In this document: in pieces, positions 1-8,651 of the stretch
How the letters are laid out: the number at the start of each line of letters is the position of its first letter
How positions within the stretch are numbered: the first letter of the stretch is position 1
From: Pirellulaceae bacterium
GTDB taxonomy: Bacteria; Planctomycetota; Planctomycetia; Pirellulales; Pirellulaceae
Assembly: GCA_026004775.1 (NCBI GenBank)
Contig: BPJU01000021.1
Location: 1-64,000 of the forward strand
Reading direction: 5' to 3'
Length of the DNA: 64,000 bases
Program-made: the position numbers and the translations under genes
The notes under the pieces: generated by a model
Told to the model about the DNA's origin: nothing
The model's database searches: none
Seen by the model: the letters and a program-made list of their open reading frames with translations, nothing else

Positions 1-4
1 AACA

Positions 5-469
5 CTACGGTTTGGCGAACATTTCCTGGAGCTTCTTGGCCTCTTCCGGTGGCAGGTTCCCCAGCAACGGGCGCACGGTATAATTGCCATACATTTTTCC
101 ATCTTTGAGGTACATCCAGTCCGAAATTTCCTCTTTCCTGGCACGCCACCGCTGACCGCGGGTTACATTACGAACAAGTCCCGGATCATTGTCTATCGTT
201 CCTTCAAAATATCCATCGCGATACACGACGTCTACCATCCAAAAATGCTCGACAGTTTCCCCGTCTCGAATAGGCACTTTTACCGAATGGTGCGTCCCCG
301 TTGGATTAGACAACTCCACGATAAACTCATCCACCTCCGCTTTCGCCCGGGCAATTGCCGCCTCCATTTCCTGCTCGTTAAACTCGGTGAACAGCGTATC
401 GGGCATTGACCGTGTGCGGCATGCAAAGAGCGCTATAGCCAATGCCAACAGTCCAACAAAACGTGCCAT
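5..469 (-). CDS. DUF2314-family lipoprotein
   Basis: A 154-residue protein. It opens with a short hydrophobic segment ending in a lipobox-like LFAC (Cys about residue 17), so it is probably a lipoprotein. The C-terminal half carries the DUF2314 pattern: an acidic FEGTIDNDP stretch, then NVTRGQRWRARKEEISDWMY. The family has no established biochemical role. An SD-like aaggag lies just upstream of the ATG. The next gene on this strand is nearly 500 bp away, so it looks like the first gene of its transcript. What lies beyond the window edge is unknown. Family assignment is by motif recall; function is not inferred. Confidence 0.75.
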   Translation of the reverse strand: MARFVGLLALAIALFACRTRSMPDTLFTEFNEQEMEAAIARAKAEVDEFIVELSNPTGTHHSVKVPIRDGETVEHFWMVDVVYRDGYFEGTIDNDPGLVRNVTRGQRWRARKEEISDWMYLKDGKMYGNYTVRPLLGNLPPEEAKKLQEMFAKP

Positions 470-958
470 GGCATGTCTCCTTGAGTATTCTACCGTGCTT
501 CCGGCTGGTCAGTCTTGTCTCACACAATTGTTATCGTTTCACAGCATGAAATTGTTATTAGTGGGTTGCCCGTTTTAGCCTGTCGCGTGACCGCCTGTGA
601 TGGCGGACGAGACTTGCGCGCCTCGCCGATCCACTCAAGCCGTGAGAAGCAAGCGTCCGTCCAGAGGCGGGACATGAACATAAAGCTGGCTCGCTCATCG
701 AATGATGCCTTAATAGGTGTAAGGTCGCGACGTAGACGATCCTCTCGCTTTGTGAAGACGTAGAAAGTCGCAGTCCAAGCCCAAATAGTCAATCTATCCT
801 GGGAAAGGGCAATACTACATCCGAGACCGCCGCCCGCGCCTTGGTAACCAAGGCGAGCTATTGACGGATTATTGCGTACAGAACAGTGTTGTCAAGCGAA
901 TCACCGGCGCTATGGCCGGCAGGGAAAATCACTTTTACTTCTGCTGAGGTCGCCGAAC
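470..958. other. intergenic region without a convincing gene
   Basis: Only short overlapping ORFs of 70-130 residues on both strands, none with a recognisable domain or a good ribosome site. It should hold the promoter of the DUF2314 gene, but no clear -35/-10 pair was picked out. Confidence 0.5.
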
Positions 959-2173
959 CTAGGCACCGGTGTCTGGTGGTCGAATGTCGATGGGCCATCG
1001 AAGCTTTTCGGCAGCCAGCCACAATCCGGCATACAGCGATGCGGCCACCAGATAGCCGTCGGCCGCTCGTTGGGCCAGCCACCGTGTCGCGTCATCCCAC
1101 GGGATGTGATGCACAAGGATCGCTTCGTCTTCGGTTCCGCCGCCCGATCCGGTACGTTCAAGATCGGTCGCCAGGTAGATCCAGGTGGTTTCGGAGGTGA
1201 GGCCGGCCGACGGCACCAATTCGGCGATCGGGCAAACCGAACCGGCTTCGTAACCTGTCTCCTCCCATAGCTCGCGCTTCACCGCCGACTCGAACGACTC
1301 ACCGGCTGCTGCCGCCGTATCATCAACCAATCCGGCGGGCAGTTCCAAGCAACGGCGTGCCACCGGCCAGCGATACTGTTCGACGAACAATACGTGGCGG
1401 TCGGGTGTGACGGCGACGATGGCAACCACGCCACGGGTGCCGCGACGAGCGGCGAACTCCCAGCCTCGACGGGCAACCAGCCTGACGAAACGCCCCTCGT
1501 GGATCACCGAAGTTTCCTCGTCAAGGTGCCGCTGGCGTTCTACAGGATCGAGCCACCTGGCGGTGGTTACTCGCCGCACCCCGGCTCGCTCCATTTCGTC
1601 CAAGGCCCTGCGGCAGTCACCAGGCTTGAGCTCTACTCCCCGGCAGGCGTCCTCGATCACGAAGGTGGTGAATCCCAGAGCGGCGGCATCCAAGGCCGTC
1701 GCTTTGACGCAGTAGTCCGTGGCCAGGCCCATGATATAAACGCCATCTACGGATCGGCTGCGCAAATAATCGGCCAAGCCGGTATCCCTGCGGCGGCCAT
1801 TGTCAAAAAAAGCGCTATAGCTGTCTATGTCTGGATCCACACCTTTATGGACGATGTGGTCCAGCGAGCCGGTATACAAGTCAGGCGCGAACGCAGCACC
1901 GGAAGAATCTTGGACGCAATGGTCCGGCCACAACACTTGTGGCATGCCGGCCAACTGAATGGTTTCCCCGACTCGCCTGCCCGGATGTTGGCTGGCAAAG
2001 CTCTTGTGATTAGCCGGGTGCCAGTCCATGCTGGCCACCACGATCGGAAAATGAGGCTGCAATCGATTGGCCAACGGTACGACCTGATCTCCTTCCGGGA
2101 CCGGAAGCGCACCTCCCGGCAGGAAGTCATTCTGAAGATCGACCAAAATCAAGGCTTCGAGGGATCGCTTCAT
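959..2173 (-). CDS. pncA: nicotinamidase-Nudix (ADP-ribose pyrophosphatase) fusion
   Basis: One 404-residue chain with two enzyme domains. Residues about 1-200 are a PncA-type nicotinamidase: DLQNDF with the catalytic Asp, a metal site DWHPANHKS, a Lys near HIVHKGVD, and the nucleophile Cys in GLATDYCVKATALDA. Residues about 225-400 are a Nudix hydrolase of the ADP-ribose pyrophosphatase type: VEQYRW, LELPAGLVD, and a Nudix box ending RELWEETGY. The first domain makes nicotinate from nicotinamide; the second probably splits ADP-ribose to AMP and ribose-5-phosphate. ATG at 2173 is preferred (ggggagcg before it) over an ATG 18 bases upstream. It sits next to NadD-, NadK- and macrodomain genes, which supports a role in NAD turnover. 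The fusion order is unusual as far as I know. Confidence 0.88.
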   Translation of the reverse strand: MKRSLEALILVDLQNDFLPGGALPVPEGDQVVPLANRLQPHFPIVVASMDWHPANHKSFASQHPGRRVGETIQLAGMPQVLWPDHCVQDSSGAAFAPDLYTGSLDHIVHKGVDPDIDSYSAFFDNGRRRDTGLADYLRSRSVDGVYIMGLATDYCVKATALDAAALGFTTFVIEDACRGVELKPGDCRRALDEMERAGVRRVTTARWLDPVERQRHLDEETSVIHEGRFVRLVARRGWEFAARRGTRGVVAIVAVTPDRHVLFVEQYRWPVARRCLELPAGLVDDTAAAAGESFESAVKRELWEETGYEAGSVCPIAELVPSAGLTSETTWIYLATDLERTGSGGGTEDEAILVHHIPWDDATRWLAQRAADGYLVAASLYAGLWLAAEKLRWPIDIRPPDTGA

Positions 2174-2354
2174 CGCTCCCCTAGCGTGCACGGCCGCAGC
2201 GGGTGGCCGCCGCCACCGGTCCGTGACGGCGCAACCGGCGCGAGGCTGCGGCGAATTCCCCAGTCGGCGTCGTTCACGGCCCTTGTCTGTAGTTTAGCCC
2301 CCTTGCCCGTACTCTCAATGCTGGTAGGATAAGCGCCTGGGATCGGGAAGACTG

Positions 2355-2427
2355 GCCCCGCTAGCTCAACTGGCAGAGCATCTGACTCTTAATCAGAGGG
2401 TTCTTGGTTCGAGTCCAAGGCGGGGCA
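2355..2427 (+). tRNA. tRNA-Lys (anticodon CTT)
   Basis: Cloverleaf read directly: acceptor GCCCCGC pairs with GCGGGGC plus discriminator A; D arm GCTC/GAGC; anticodon stem TCTGA/TCAGA with loop CTCTTAA giving anticodon CTT; T arm CTTGG-TTCGAGT-CCAAG. 73 nt; CCA is not encoded. Confidence 0.97.
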
Positions 2428-2688
2428 CTCTTTCGGAAGGGCCACCCGAAGCTGTCGGGGGGCGTCTTTTCCTGGCCGATGTGGGAAGGCGTGTGCTTTT
2501 CGTGCGTCGCTGCCCGGGCACCCAGGGTGCAGTAGAATCCGCAGCTAAACAAGTCTAAACTGCATGGCTGCCCCGATAAGGACCAGCGCTGCGGGGCCGA
2601 CACGACTTTGTGGGGCGATCCGGTAACGAGCGTGTCCGATCGCCGTGCAGACGGGACGACAATCCGTCCACCAGACCGAGCGTGGTGT

Positions 2689-3150
2689 ATGAAACGTGTG
2701 GCGTTGTTCCGAGGCAGCTTCAATCCGCCGCACCGAGAGGAGGTGCGCGTGGTGCGGCTTTTGGCCGAGCGGTTTGACGAAGTGCGGATCGTGCCGACCG
2801 GTTGCGACGGTAACCAGATCTCAGGCGAAGTACAGCCGCATCATCGCGCCGCGATGGCCGATATGGCGTTTGCGTCCGTGCCGGGTGTGGTCGTGGATTT
2901 GTCCGACCTGGAGGACGGCTGTTCGCGGTCGGCCGAGGAGTGGGAGCGGCGCTTGCCGGACGCCGAAGTGTGGCACGTCCTGGCGTCGCGCCAGTTACCT
3001 TCCGCGCAGGCCGGCACCGCCTCGGGTGACGAGCATTTCTGGTCTGAATGCCGGCGGTGTGTCGTCATCGAAGAACCGAATGCCAAACCTCGCCTGAACT
3101 TGCCCGCCGCTCGCGTGTCAGACGCTGGCAGCGGCCGAGAATCTGGATAG
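2689..3150 (+). CDS. nadD: NadD-like nucleotidylyltransferase domain, frame broken before its C-terminus
   Basis: Starts MKRVALFRGSFNPPH, the N-terminal signature of nicotinate-mononucleotide adenylyltransferase. The usual HxGH motif reads HREE, so the second catalytic His is absent. This frame ends at a TAG (3148-3150). The expected NadD C-terminus (SAHVRRAIYQHEPF, then LPDRVADYIERHRLY) is present at about 3140-3245 in the next frame, which continues without a stop into NAD kinase. The whole 2689-4039 stretch is 3n+1 long, so one extra base (or two lost) between about 3096 and 3135 would explain it. The intended product is probably an NadD-NadK fusion. Sequence error, true mutation and recoding cannot be separated here. 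Missing HxGH suggests altered or lost activity. Confidence 0.7.
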   Translation: MKRVALFRGSFNPPHREEVRVVRLLAERFDEVRIVPTGCDGNQISGEVQPHHRAAMADMAFASVPGVVVDLSDLEDGCSRSAEEWERRLPDAEVWHVLASRQLPSAQAGTASGDEHFWSECRRCVVIEEPNAKPRLNLPAARVSDAGSGRESG

Positions 3151-3211
3151 TGCCCACGTCCGTCGAGCGATCTATCAGCACGAACCGTTTCGTCATTGGT
3201 TACCGGATCGA

Positions 3212-4039
3212 GTGGCCGATTATATTGAGCGACACCGGTTGTATCAGGGAGCGCCGGCTGCCGGACAGTGCGCGTATCGGCTGAGGGCTTGCCGGTTGGA
3301 GCTGTTCTACGACGAGCACAATCGACAGGCGGCGGAAATGGCCGGCGCACTGGCCCGGTATCATGGGCCGGATCCGGAGCTGCTGGTGGTGCTTGGCGGC
3401 GATGGTACGATGCTGCGAGCGGTCCGTCAGTGCTGGCGCCGCCGCATCCCGTTTTATGGTGTGAACATCGGCCACCTGGGGTTCTTGCTCAACGAACAAC
3501 TACCCGACCGTGTCGCCAACCAGGATCTGGTGCTGTGGGAGTTGCCGCTGTTGTATGTGGAGTTGGAATATCAGGACGGTTCACATCAACATGCCTGGGC
3601 GTTCAACGACACATGGGTGGAGCGAGCGACCGGACAAACAGCGTGGTTAGAGGTGCGTGTGGACGGACAGGTCCGCGTCCCGCATCTGGTGGCTGACGGG
3701 GCGCTGGTGGCCACCGCAGCCGGTTCCACCGCCTACGCTCGAGCCATGGGCGCCGTACCGTTGCCGCTCGGTACTCCCGCTTTGTTGCTGGTAGGATCGA
3801 ATGTCCTGCGACCGGTTTCCTGGCGGCCCGTGGTGCTTCCTGTGACGTCCGAGGTGACGCTGACGACGCTGGATCCCGTGAAGCGACCCTTGCAGGCTTA
3901 TGTCGACGGGGTGGCGTTGGGGAATGTGTGCCGGCTGCGTGTGCGCGTAAGCCGTGTGGCATCGGTGGAGATGGTCTTTACACCTCCTCATGATCCGGCC
4001 GCCAAACTGGCCGCCATCCAGTTTCCGTTGCACGAATAG
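3212..4039 (+). CDS. nadK: NAD kinase, C-terminal part of an NadD-NadK fusion
   Basis: ATP-NAD kinase making NADP from NAD. Visible motifs: LGGDGTML (the GGDG diphosphate loop), GVNIGHLGFLLNE, and ATAAGSTAYARAMGA, the counterpart of the TPTGSTAY substrate motif. The frame is open from 3098. Residues before the kinase core (ADYIERHRLY) are the tail of NadD rather than NadK, so the GTG at 3212 is only the first start-like codon in this frame and probably not a true start. Kinase homology begins near residue 28 (LELFYDEHNRQAAEMA). It lies downstream of the NadD-like ORF and upstream of a macrodomain gene, all on the same strand. Confidence 0.85.
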   Translation: MADYIERHRLYQGAPAAGQCAYRLRACRLELFYDEHNRQAAEMAGALARYHGPDPELLVVLGGDGTMLRAVRQCWRRRIPFYGVNIGHLGFLLNEQLPDRVANQDLVLWELPLLYVELEYQDGSHQHAWAFNDTWVERATGQTAWLEVRVDGQVRVPHLVADGALVATAAGSTAYARAMGAVPLPLGTPALLLVGSNVLRPVSWRPVVLPVTSEVTLTTLDPVKRPLQAYVDGVALGNVCRLRVRVSRVASVEMVFTPPHDPAAKLAAIQFPLHE

Positions 4040-4132
4040 AATGCCAGCGAAGGTTTTTGTTAGTGGCTCGCATTCATGGGAGCGTTGGGTGCAAGACGCT
4101 GCAGAAAGCGCAGGATCGAGGAGGCTCAGCCA

Positions 4133-4699
4133 ATGAATCGGTGGCAAGTCGGCAATGCCGTAATCGAACTGGTTCAAGGGGATATTACTCAGCAAGACAC
4201 GGATGCCATTGTCAATGCGGCCAATGCGCAGTTGGCCGGAGGCGGGGGCGTGGACGGAGCGATTCACCGCGCGGGCGGTCCCCAGATCATGGAAGAAACG
4301 CGGCGGCGATACCCGCAAGGCTGTCCCACGGGGCAGGCCGTCATCACCGGCGCCGGGCGCCTGCCGTGCCGCTACGTGATCCATGCGGTGGGGCCTCGCT
4401 GGCGGGGCGGACAGCACAACGAAGAATCGCTATTGCGCAGTGCCTACCGGCGATCGCTGGAACTGGCGGTGGAAAACCAATGCGCCAGTGTGGCTTTTCC
4501 GGCGATCAGCGCCGGAATTTACGGTTACCCGATGCCCGACGCGGCTCGGGTAGCTCTGGAAACGGTGCGCGATTTCTTGCAACAGCACGGCCGGCCGGCG
4601 CTGGTCCGATTTGTCCTTTTCACTCGCGATACACTCGAGCAGTTCGCCCAACAACTCCAGCTACTGGCAGAAGAGCACGGAACTTCCCAAGCAGACTAA
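4133..4699 (+). CDS. macrodomain protein (ADP-ribose/O-acetyl-ADP-ribose binding or hydrolysis)
   Basis: 188 residues forming one macrodomain: [26 protein letters not shown] near the N-terminus, [22 protein letters not shown] in the middle and [14 protein letters not shown] before the last helix. These are the ADP-ribose-binding loops of the YmdB/MacroD class, which remove O-acetyl or ADP-ribosyl groups. The catalytic-type Asn (NAAN) and the GGGGVDGAI loop are intact. ATG at 4133 has a strong gaggaggctcagcca leader; the frame is open further upstream. Together with the preceding NAD genes it forms an NAD/ADP-ribose group. Confidence 0.92.
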   Translation: MNRWQVGNAVIELVQGDITQQDTDAIVNAANAQLAGGGGVDGAIHRAGGPQIMEETRRRYPQGCPTGQAVITGAGRLPCRYVIHAVGPRWRGGQHNEESLLRSAYRRSLELAVENQCASVAFPAISAGIYGYPMPDAARVALETVRDFLQQHGRPALVRFVLFTRDTLEQFAQQLQLLAEEHGTSQAD

Positions 4700-4701
4700 G
4701 A

Positions 4702-4765
4702 GCCTATCCGAAAACCGGTTCGAGGGCCTATCGATAAGCGGACCAAGGGCGGTTTTCGGATAGGC
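4702..4765. repeat. MITE-like palindromic repeat, copy 1
   Basis: A perfect 16-bp inverted repeat: GCCTATCCGAAAACCG (4702-4717) pairs with CGGTTTTCGGATAGGC (4750-4765) around a 32-bp centre. It starts within about three bases of the macrodomain stop codon. A diverged second copy with the same centre (TCGAGGGCC..ATCGATAA.. GACCAAGGG) lies at 46723-46785. Two copies far apart indicate a small dispersed element rather than only a terminator. Confidence 0.75.
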
Positions 4766-4847
4766 AGTAAGTGCACCACGGTGGCGACGCCCATAGCCGA
4801 AAACCAACAACGTACTGTGTAGGCCGTGCCGGGCCGCAGGTATCGCG

Positions 4848-5309
4848 TCAGTCCGCATCCACCTGAAGCATCGGTTCGACTTCGGATACAAAGTCACGAA
4901 CATCCTTGAACTCGCGGTACACACTGGCAAACCGCACGTAGGCCACCTGGTCGACTTCCCGCAACCTTTCCATGACCAGGTCACCGATCATGCGGCTGGG
5001 GACTTCGCCGTCAAAGTTGCGATACAACACATCGGTGATGTCGGAAACGATCTGGTCGATTTCAGCCGTGCTGACCGGGCGCTTACCGCAGGCGATCTGC
5101 AAACCGCGCCGCAGTTTATCGGGGTTGAAAGGTTCTCGAGCCCCACTCTTTTTGATAACTTGCAACACGGTGGGTTCCAGCCGCTCGTAGGTCGTATAGC
5201 GATGGTGACAGCTTTGGCAGACCCGCCGGCGCCGCACGGCAAATCCGTCCTCGGACGATCGCGTGTCGACCACACGATCGTTGTCCATACCGCAATTGGG
5301 ACAGCGCAT
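4848..5309 (-). CDS. nrdR: transcriptional repressor NrdR
   Basis: 153 residues. N-terminal zinc ribbon (MRCPNCGMDNDRVVDTR ... CQSC) followed by an ATP-cone (VIKKSGAREPFNPDKLRRGL; later YVRFASVYREFKDV). NrdR binds NrdR boxes upstream of ribonucleotide reductase genes and responds to ATP/dATP. ATG at 5309 is chosen because the zinc ribbon begins there and aaggagacttcg precedes it; the longer frame to 5471 has no homology. No ribonucleotide reductase gene is in the window. Confidence 0.96.
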   Translation of the reverse strand: MRCPNCGMDNDRVVDTRSSEDGFAVRRRRVCQSCHHRYTTYERLEPTVLQVIKKSGAREPFNPDKLRRGLQIACGKRPVSTAEIDQIVSDITDVLYRNFDGEVPSRMIGDLVMERLREVDQVAYVRFASVYREFKDVRDFVSEVEPMLQVDAD

Positions 5310-5785
5310 CGAAGTCTCCTTGGCACCCAGCTTGCCTCCCCCGAGGCATCCGGCGCGCAGGGGAAGCGATGGCCGCTCTGCGGCAGCATCCCTGCTGGGC
5401 ACATCCCCAGTGCCAGCCAGCCGCGAATTCGGGTATTCACCGCAACGGTCTGACGGCAACGGTTTTTTCAATCGTCAAATATACCGTTTCCGGCCGTTTT
5501 TTTACCAGCTATTTCACGTGTGGTCGAGCCGTCCCGGCGGGTAGATCGGCCTGTGGAGGGCTGCCCGCCGTTACCGCCGTGCCGGATTAGCCTGGTCGGC
5601 GCAGGGGTTATCGAGAGCGGGCGCGACGCCGGTGGAGCCGGGCCGATTTGACGTGGCCTTCGCGCGTGGGCGGATCGGCCGCGGCCGGCAGCAATTCTTC
5701 CCCCGCTACCACCAGCATACGGCCGTTGGGGCTGCACGCCGGGCCTTTCATGTATCCTGCTTGGGCGTTGTCCGGTGCGGCGGGA
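5310..5785. other. intergenic region without a convincing gene
   Basis: Only short overlapping ORFs on both strands. It should include the nrdR promoter. I see no RNA fold or repeat that stands out. Confidence 0.45.
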
Positions 5786-6154
5786 CTAGGAGCGGGATCC
5801 GCGCCCGCGCATGCAGATCGGTTCCGGCAACCGGTCGGGCCATTTTTCACGTACGCGGTGCCACCGGCGAATCTGGCACGCCAAGCAAGGCAGGTAAACG
5901 AGGGCCGCGCAGGTGCGGCAGCGGCCTATTTTTTGAGAAGGCGTGCGCAGCACCGGACGCGGGCGCTGTGCCGTCCCCAGACGCTCAGCGTGCCGTGCGC
6001 CGACACCTGCGTCCTGCAATCCGTTCTTGGTCAAGTCGATCAACACGCGGCGCACACTGTCTCGCGAGATGCAGAGAGTTCGGGCAATCGCCCGCTGCGA
6101 GTAATCCTGCGCCCACAGCTCTTTGATCCTTTCGCGGATTTCAGTGGTGATCAT
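5786..6154 (-). CDS. small HTH protein with a C-terminal Cys cluster
   Basis: 122 residues. The N-terminus MITTEIRERIKELWAQDYSQ, then RAIARTLCISRDSVRRVLID, is a resolvase/IS21-type helix-turn-helix. After a basic linker there is a CRTC..(8)..CLAC pattern (about residues 79-94) that could bind zinc. No catalytic domain follows. It could be a small DNA-binding regulator or a relic of a transposase HTH domain. It lies between a convergent-facing empty region and the patatin-like gene on the same strand. Function unknown. Confidence 0.55.
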   Translation of the reverse strand: MITTEIRERIKELWAQDYSQRAIARTLCISRDSVRRVLIDLTKNGLQDAGVGARHAERLGTAQRPRPVLRTPSQKIGRCRTCAALVYLPCLACQIRRWHRVREKWPDRLPEPICMRGRGSRS

Positions 6155-6283
6155 CCTTGCGACTCCTGCCTGGCACAGCCGGCCGGAGTCTGCCCAACCA
6201 AACCGAGCACTAAAATGTACGCGCCATGCGGCACCGGGGCAAGTGTTGACAAGGATCGCCGCGAGCCACCGAGCCTCCGCCGG

Positions 6284-8548
6284 TCAGCGGCCATAGAACT
6301 GTTGGACTTTCTTCCACTGCTCGCCGCGTGACACCTCGTCCGCCCAACGCGAGCGTATCTCAGCAAGCGACTCAGGAGTTAATTGCCACGACAGGGGAGC
6401 TTCGATTCGCAACGGAAAGTCGACTACTTCGATATCGACCTCCCCTCGATCGGCCCAGCGCTCCAGCAGTGCTTCCAGCATGTGGTCGTTGCGCGCCAGT
6501 TGGCTGGTGGCACCGGTAGCCAGCAGAGTCGTCAGTGGCCCGTACAGCGTGTAGGTCCAGCCTGGTTTTTCTTTTTCCAGCGCTCCGGCGAACTGCAATT
6601 CGCGAATGGTTATTCGGATGAAAAGAAGTTTCGGTCGCGGTACCAGCCGCGTGTAGCGGGGAAGCACCGTGTTGAGCCACTCGATAAGACTCACCGTGCC
6701 ATAATTGTCGAAATAGGCCGCATCGGCGATGTGCCAACCGACTCCTCCCGAATCACGTGAGGCCCGGCAGATCGGCGAGACCCACGGAAAGGTGGCTGAC
6801 AGGCGGGCGGCAGTGACCAGATCCAAATCCCGTTCCGGGTATTCCCCGAAGAAGCTCTGGCAGGCGCGAAACCGGTTGCCGCCGGCTCGATGGACGTCCA
6901 CCGGGCTGATGACGAATTGACGTCCTGTATCGACAACGGTGGCGTCGAACAGCGGCACCGGAACGGTTCCGTTACGGATTTGGCGGCGGATCGTATGCAA
7001 GGTGGCGTCCGGATATCGCAGGAGCGAGCGCCACGCCTCTTGCAATGCCCAACCGCGGTCCTGGTACGGAAACCAGCTCATTACTGGTGGTGCCATCAAC
7101 CTCCACAAGTCCGGATAGGCCACTCCCCAGGTGAGGGCAGCGAGGGTCGAATGGGACGCGGCACGTCGGATGCGCTCCAATTCGTCGGGGCTGCGCGGGC
7201 GTTGGGCGTGGAAGCCATCCAAGTAGTGGATCATGGCGACGCTGCCGCCCGAAGCGCCGCACAACACATGTAGCGACTCGGTGAACGGCCGTCCCAACTC
7301 TCCTTCCAGCCCCGTCAAGACTTCGGCTCCCCAAGCTGCCGCGGCTATACCCCCGCCGCTGAGCGCTACGACCGCCATCCGATGCGACGATTCAGGACGA
7401 ACTTCCAGCCATGCGTCGAGAGCCTCGGTAGGGCTGAGCGACACGACCCGATCAGCAGGTGCCGCTCGCGTCTGATAGAAATGATCGGTGTTGGCCGCAC
7501 CGTAGGTCGCCAACACCGTCACAAACAGTGCCGGTACCACCGGCACACGCCACCGATCGAAAAAGAACGACGCAGCCGGAAGAGCCCACACCAGCAACAG
7601 CAAGACTACTAACAGGTACCCTAGAGCCGGAAAGACATCGCCAAAGCCACCGGACGGGCGAAACGCGAACCCGATCAGAACGTAGAGGCAGCCCAAGGCC
7701 AGCAACAGACACAACGCCAACAGATGGCCCGGCTGCGGCTGCTGGCGCTGGTCGTCATAGTAGCCTGGTCCGAGAAACCGCAACAGCAGCACGAACGGTT
7801 TCGGCGCATCAGGCTGCTGCTCGTCCTCGTCCGCGTTCCAGCGGCGTCGAAACCAACTGCCGTTGACTAACAGATGTGACGGTTCGGTACCCGCACTTAC
7901 TACCTGTTCCCGCTGCCAAGCCGTCAGTAGAAGAATTAAAAACGCACACAGAAAACCTACCACTGCCCAAAAAATTCCCCATCCGGGATAGTCGACACGG
8001 TTGCAGGAAGTGAACACAATCGGAACCCCTAACAAGGCGTAGAGTACGTGTCGCATGGGCGCCAACCAGCGCAACCAACCAGGGCGCAAGCGTAAGCCCT
8101 CGCCCCCGAACCGATATGGGCCGTACATCACGACCAGTTCCATAACGACCATAATCGACCAGGAATTCAACCCGCACAGGGTGCCGATCCAAAACAAGTC
8201 GAACGAACTTACGGAGAACAGCGAGTCCAGCAAGCGCGGCATCGTTTTCGTTGCCAGCCAGGGCAAGGAGACCAGCAGTGTCAAGCACAACAGCGGGTAA
8301 CGCAGAAAGAAAAGGTACCGAATCGTTTCACTGGGAGCGTTGGCAAAGAGAGCGTCGTGGAGTCGTCGCAACAGGCCGCGGATGCCCGCATAATTCAGCA
8401 CCAGCACGATTATTCCCGCTACTACGGCCCCCGTATAACAAGCATGTTTGGCTCGAGAATCCCCGGCCAGACCGAAAGCCAGGGCGACGGCCAACGCCAG
8501 AGCTGAAAGCTCAGCCAATACCAGTGCCAACAAGATCACATACTGCAT
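6284..8548 (-). CDS. patatin-like phospholipase with N-terminal membrane domain
   Basis: 754 residues. The first half is an integral membrane region with about eight to ten hydrophobic segments. The second half is patatin-like: oxyanion loop SGGGIAAAAWGAEVL, nucleophile elbow GASGGS (GxSxG) near residue 437, and the dyad Asp region IADAAYFDNYG. It should be a membrane-anchored lipid acyl hydrolase; substrate unknown. The upstream region is shared with a divergent M24 peptidase gene. The unusual point is the large polytopic N-terminus joined to patatin, and the architecture may be lineage-specific. Confidence 0.8.
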   Translation of the reverse strand: MQYVILLALVLAELSALALAVALAFGLAGDSRAKHACYTGAVVAGIIVLVLNYAGIRGLLRRLHDALFANAPSETIRYLFFLRYPLLCLTLLVSLPWLATKTMPRLLDSLFSVSSFDLFWIGTLCGLNSWSIMVVMELVVMYGPYRFGGEGLRLRPGWLRWLAPMRHVLYALLGVPIVFTSCNRVDYPGWGIFWAVVGFLCAFLILLLTAWQREQVVSAGTEPSHLLVNGSWFRRRWNADEDEQQPDAPKPFVLLLRFLGPGYYDDQRQQPQPGHLLALCLLLALGCLYVLIGFAFRPSGGFGDVFPALGYLLVVLLLLVWALPAASFFFDRWRVPVVPALFVTVLATYGAANTDHFYQTRAAPADRVVSLSPTEALDAWLEVRPESSHRMAVVALSGGGIAAAAWGAEVLTGLEGELGRPFTESLHVLCGASGGSVAMIHYLDGFHAQRPRSPDELERIRRAASHSTLAALTWGVAYPDLWRLMAPPVMSWFPYQDRGWALQEAWRSLLRYPDATLHTIRRQIRNGTVPVPLFDATVVDTGRQFVISPVDVHRAGGNRFRACQSFFGEYPERDLDLVTAARLSATFPWVSPICRASRDSGGVGWHIADAAYFDNYGTVSLIEWLNTVLPRYTRLVPRPKLLFIRITIRELQFAGALEKEKPGWTYTLYGPLTTLLATGATSQLARNDHMLEALLERWADRGEVDIEVVDFPLRIEAPLSWQLTPESLAEIRSRWADEVSRGEQWKKVQQFYGR

Positions 8549-8651
8549 ATTCGACCTGCCTTCTGCCGGGTTGATTTACCGCACGGCTCCGGTACAACGA
8601 GCGTCCAGGGCACGGTACGGGTATTGTGGCAATGCGGACAAGGTAGCGTCT

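Noticed and set aside
1394-2332. 312-residue plus-strand ORF
   Set aside because: Antisense to the nicotinamidase domain.
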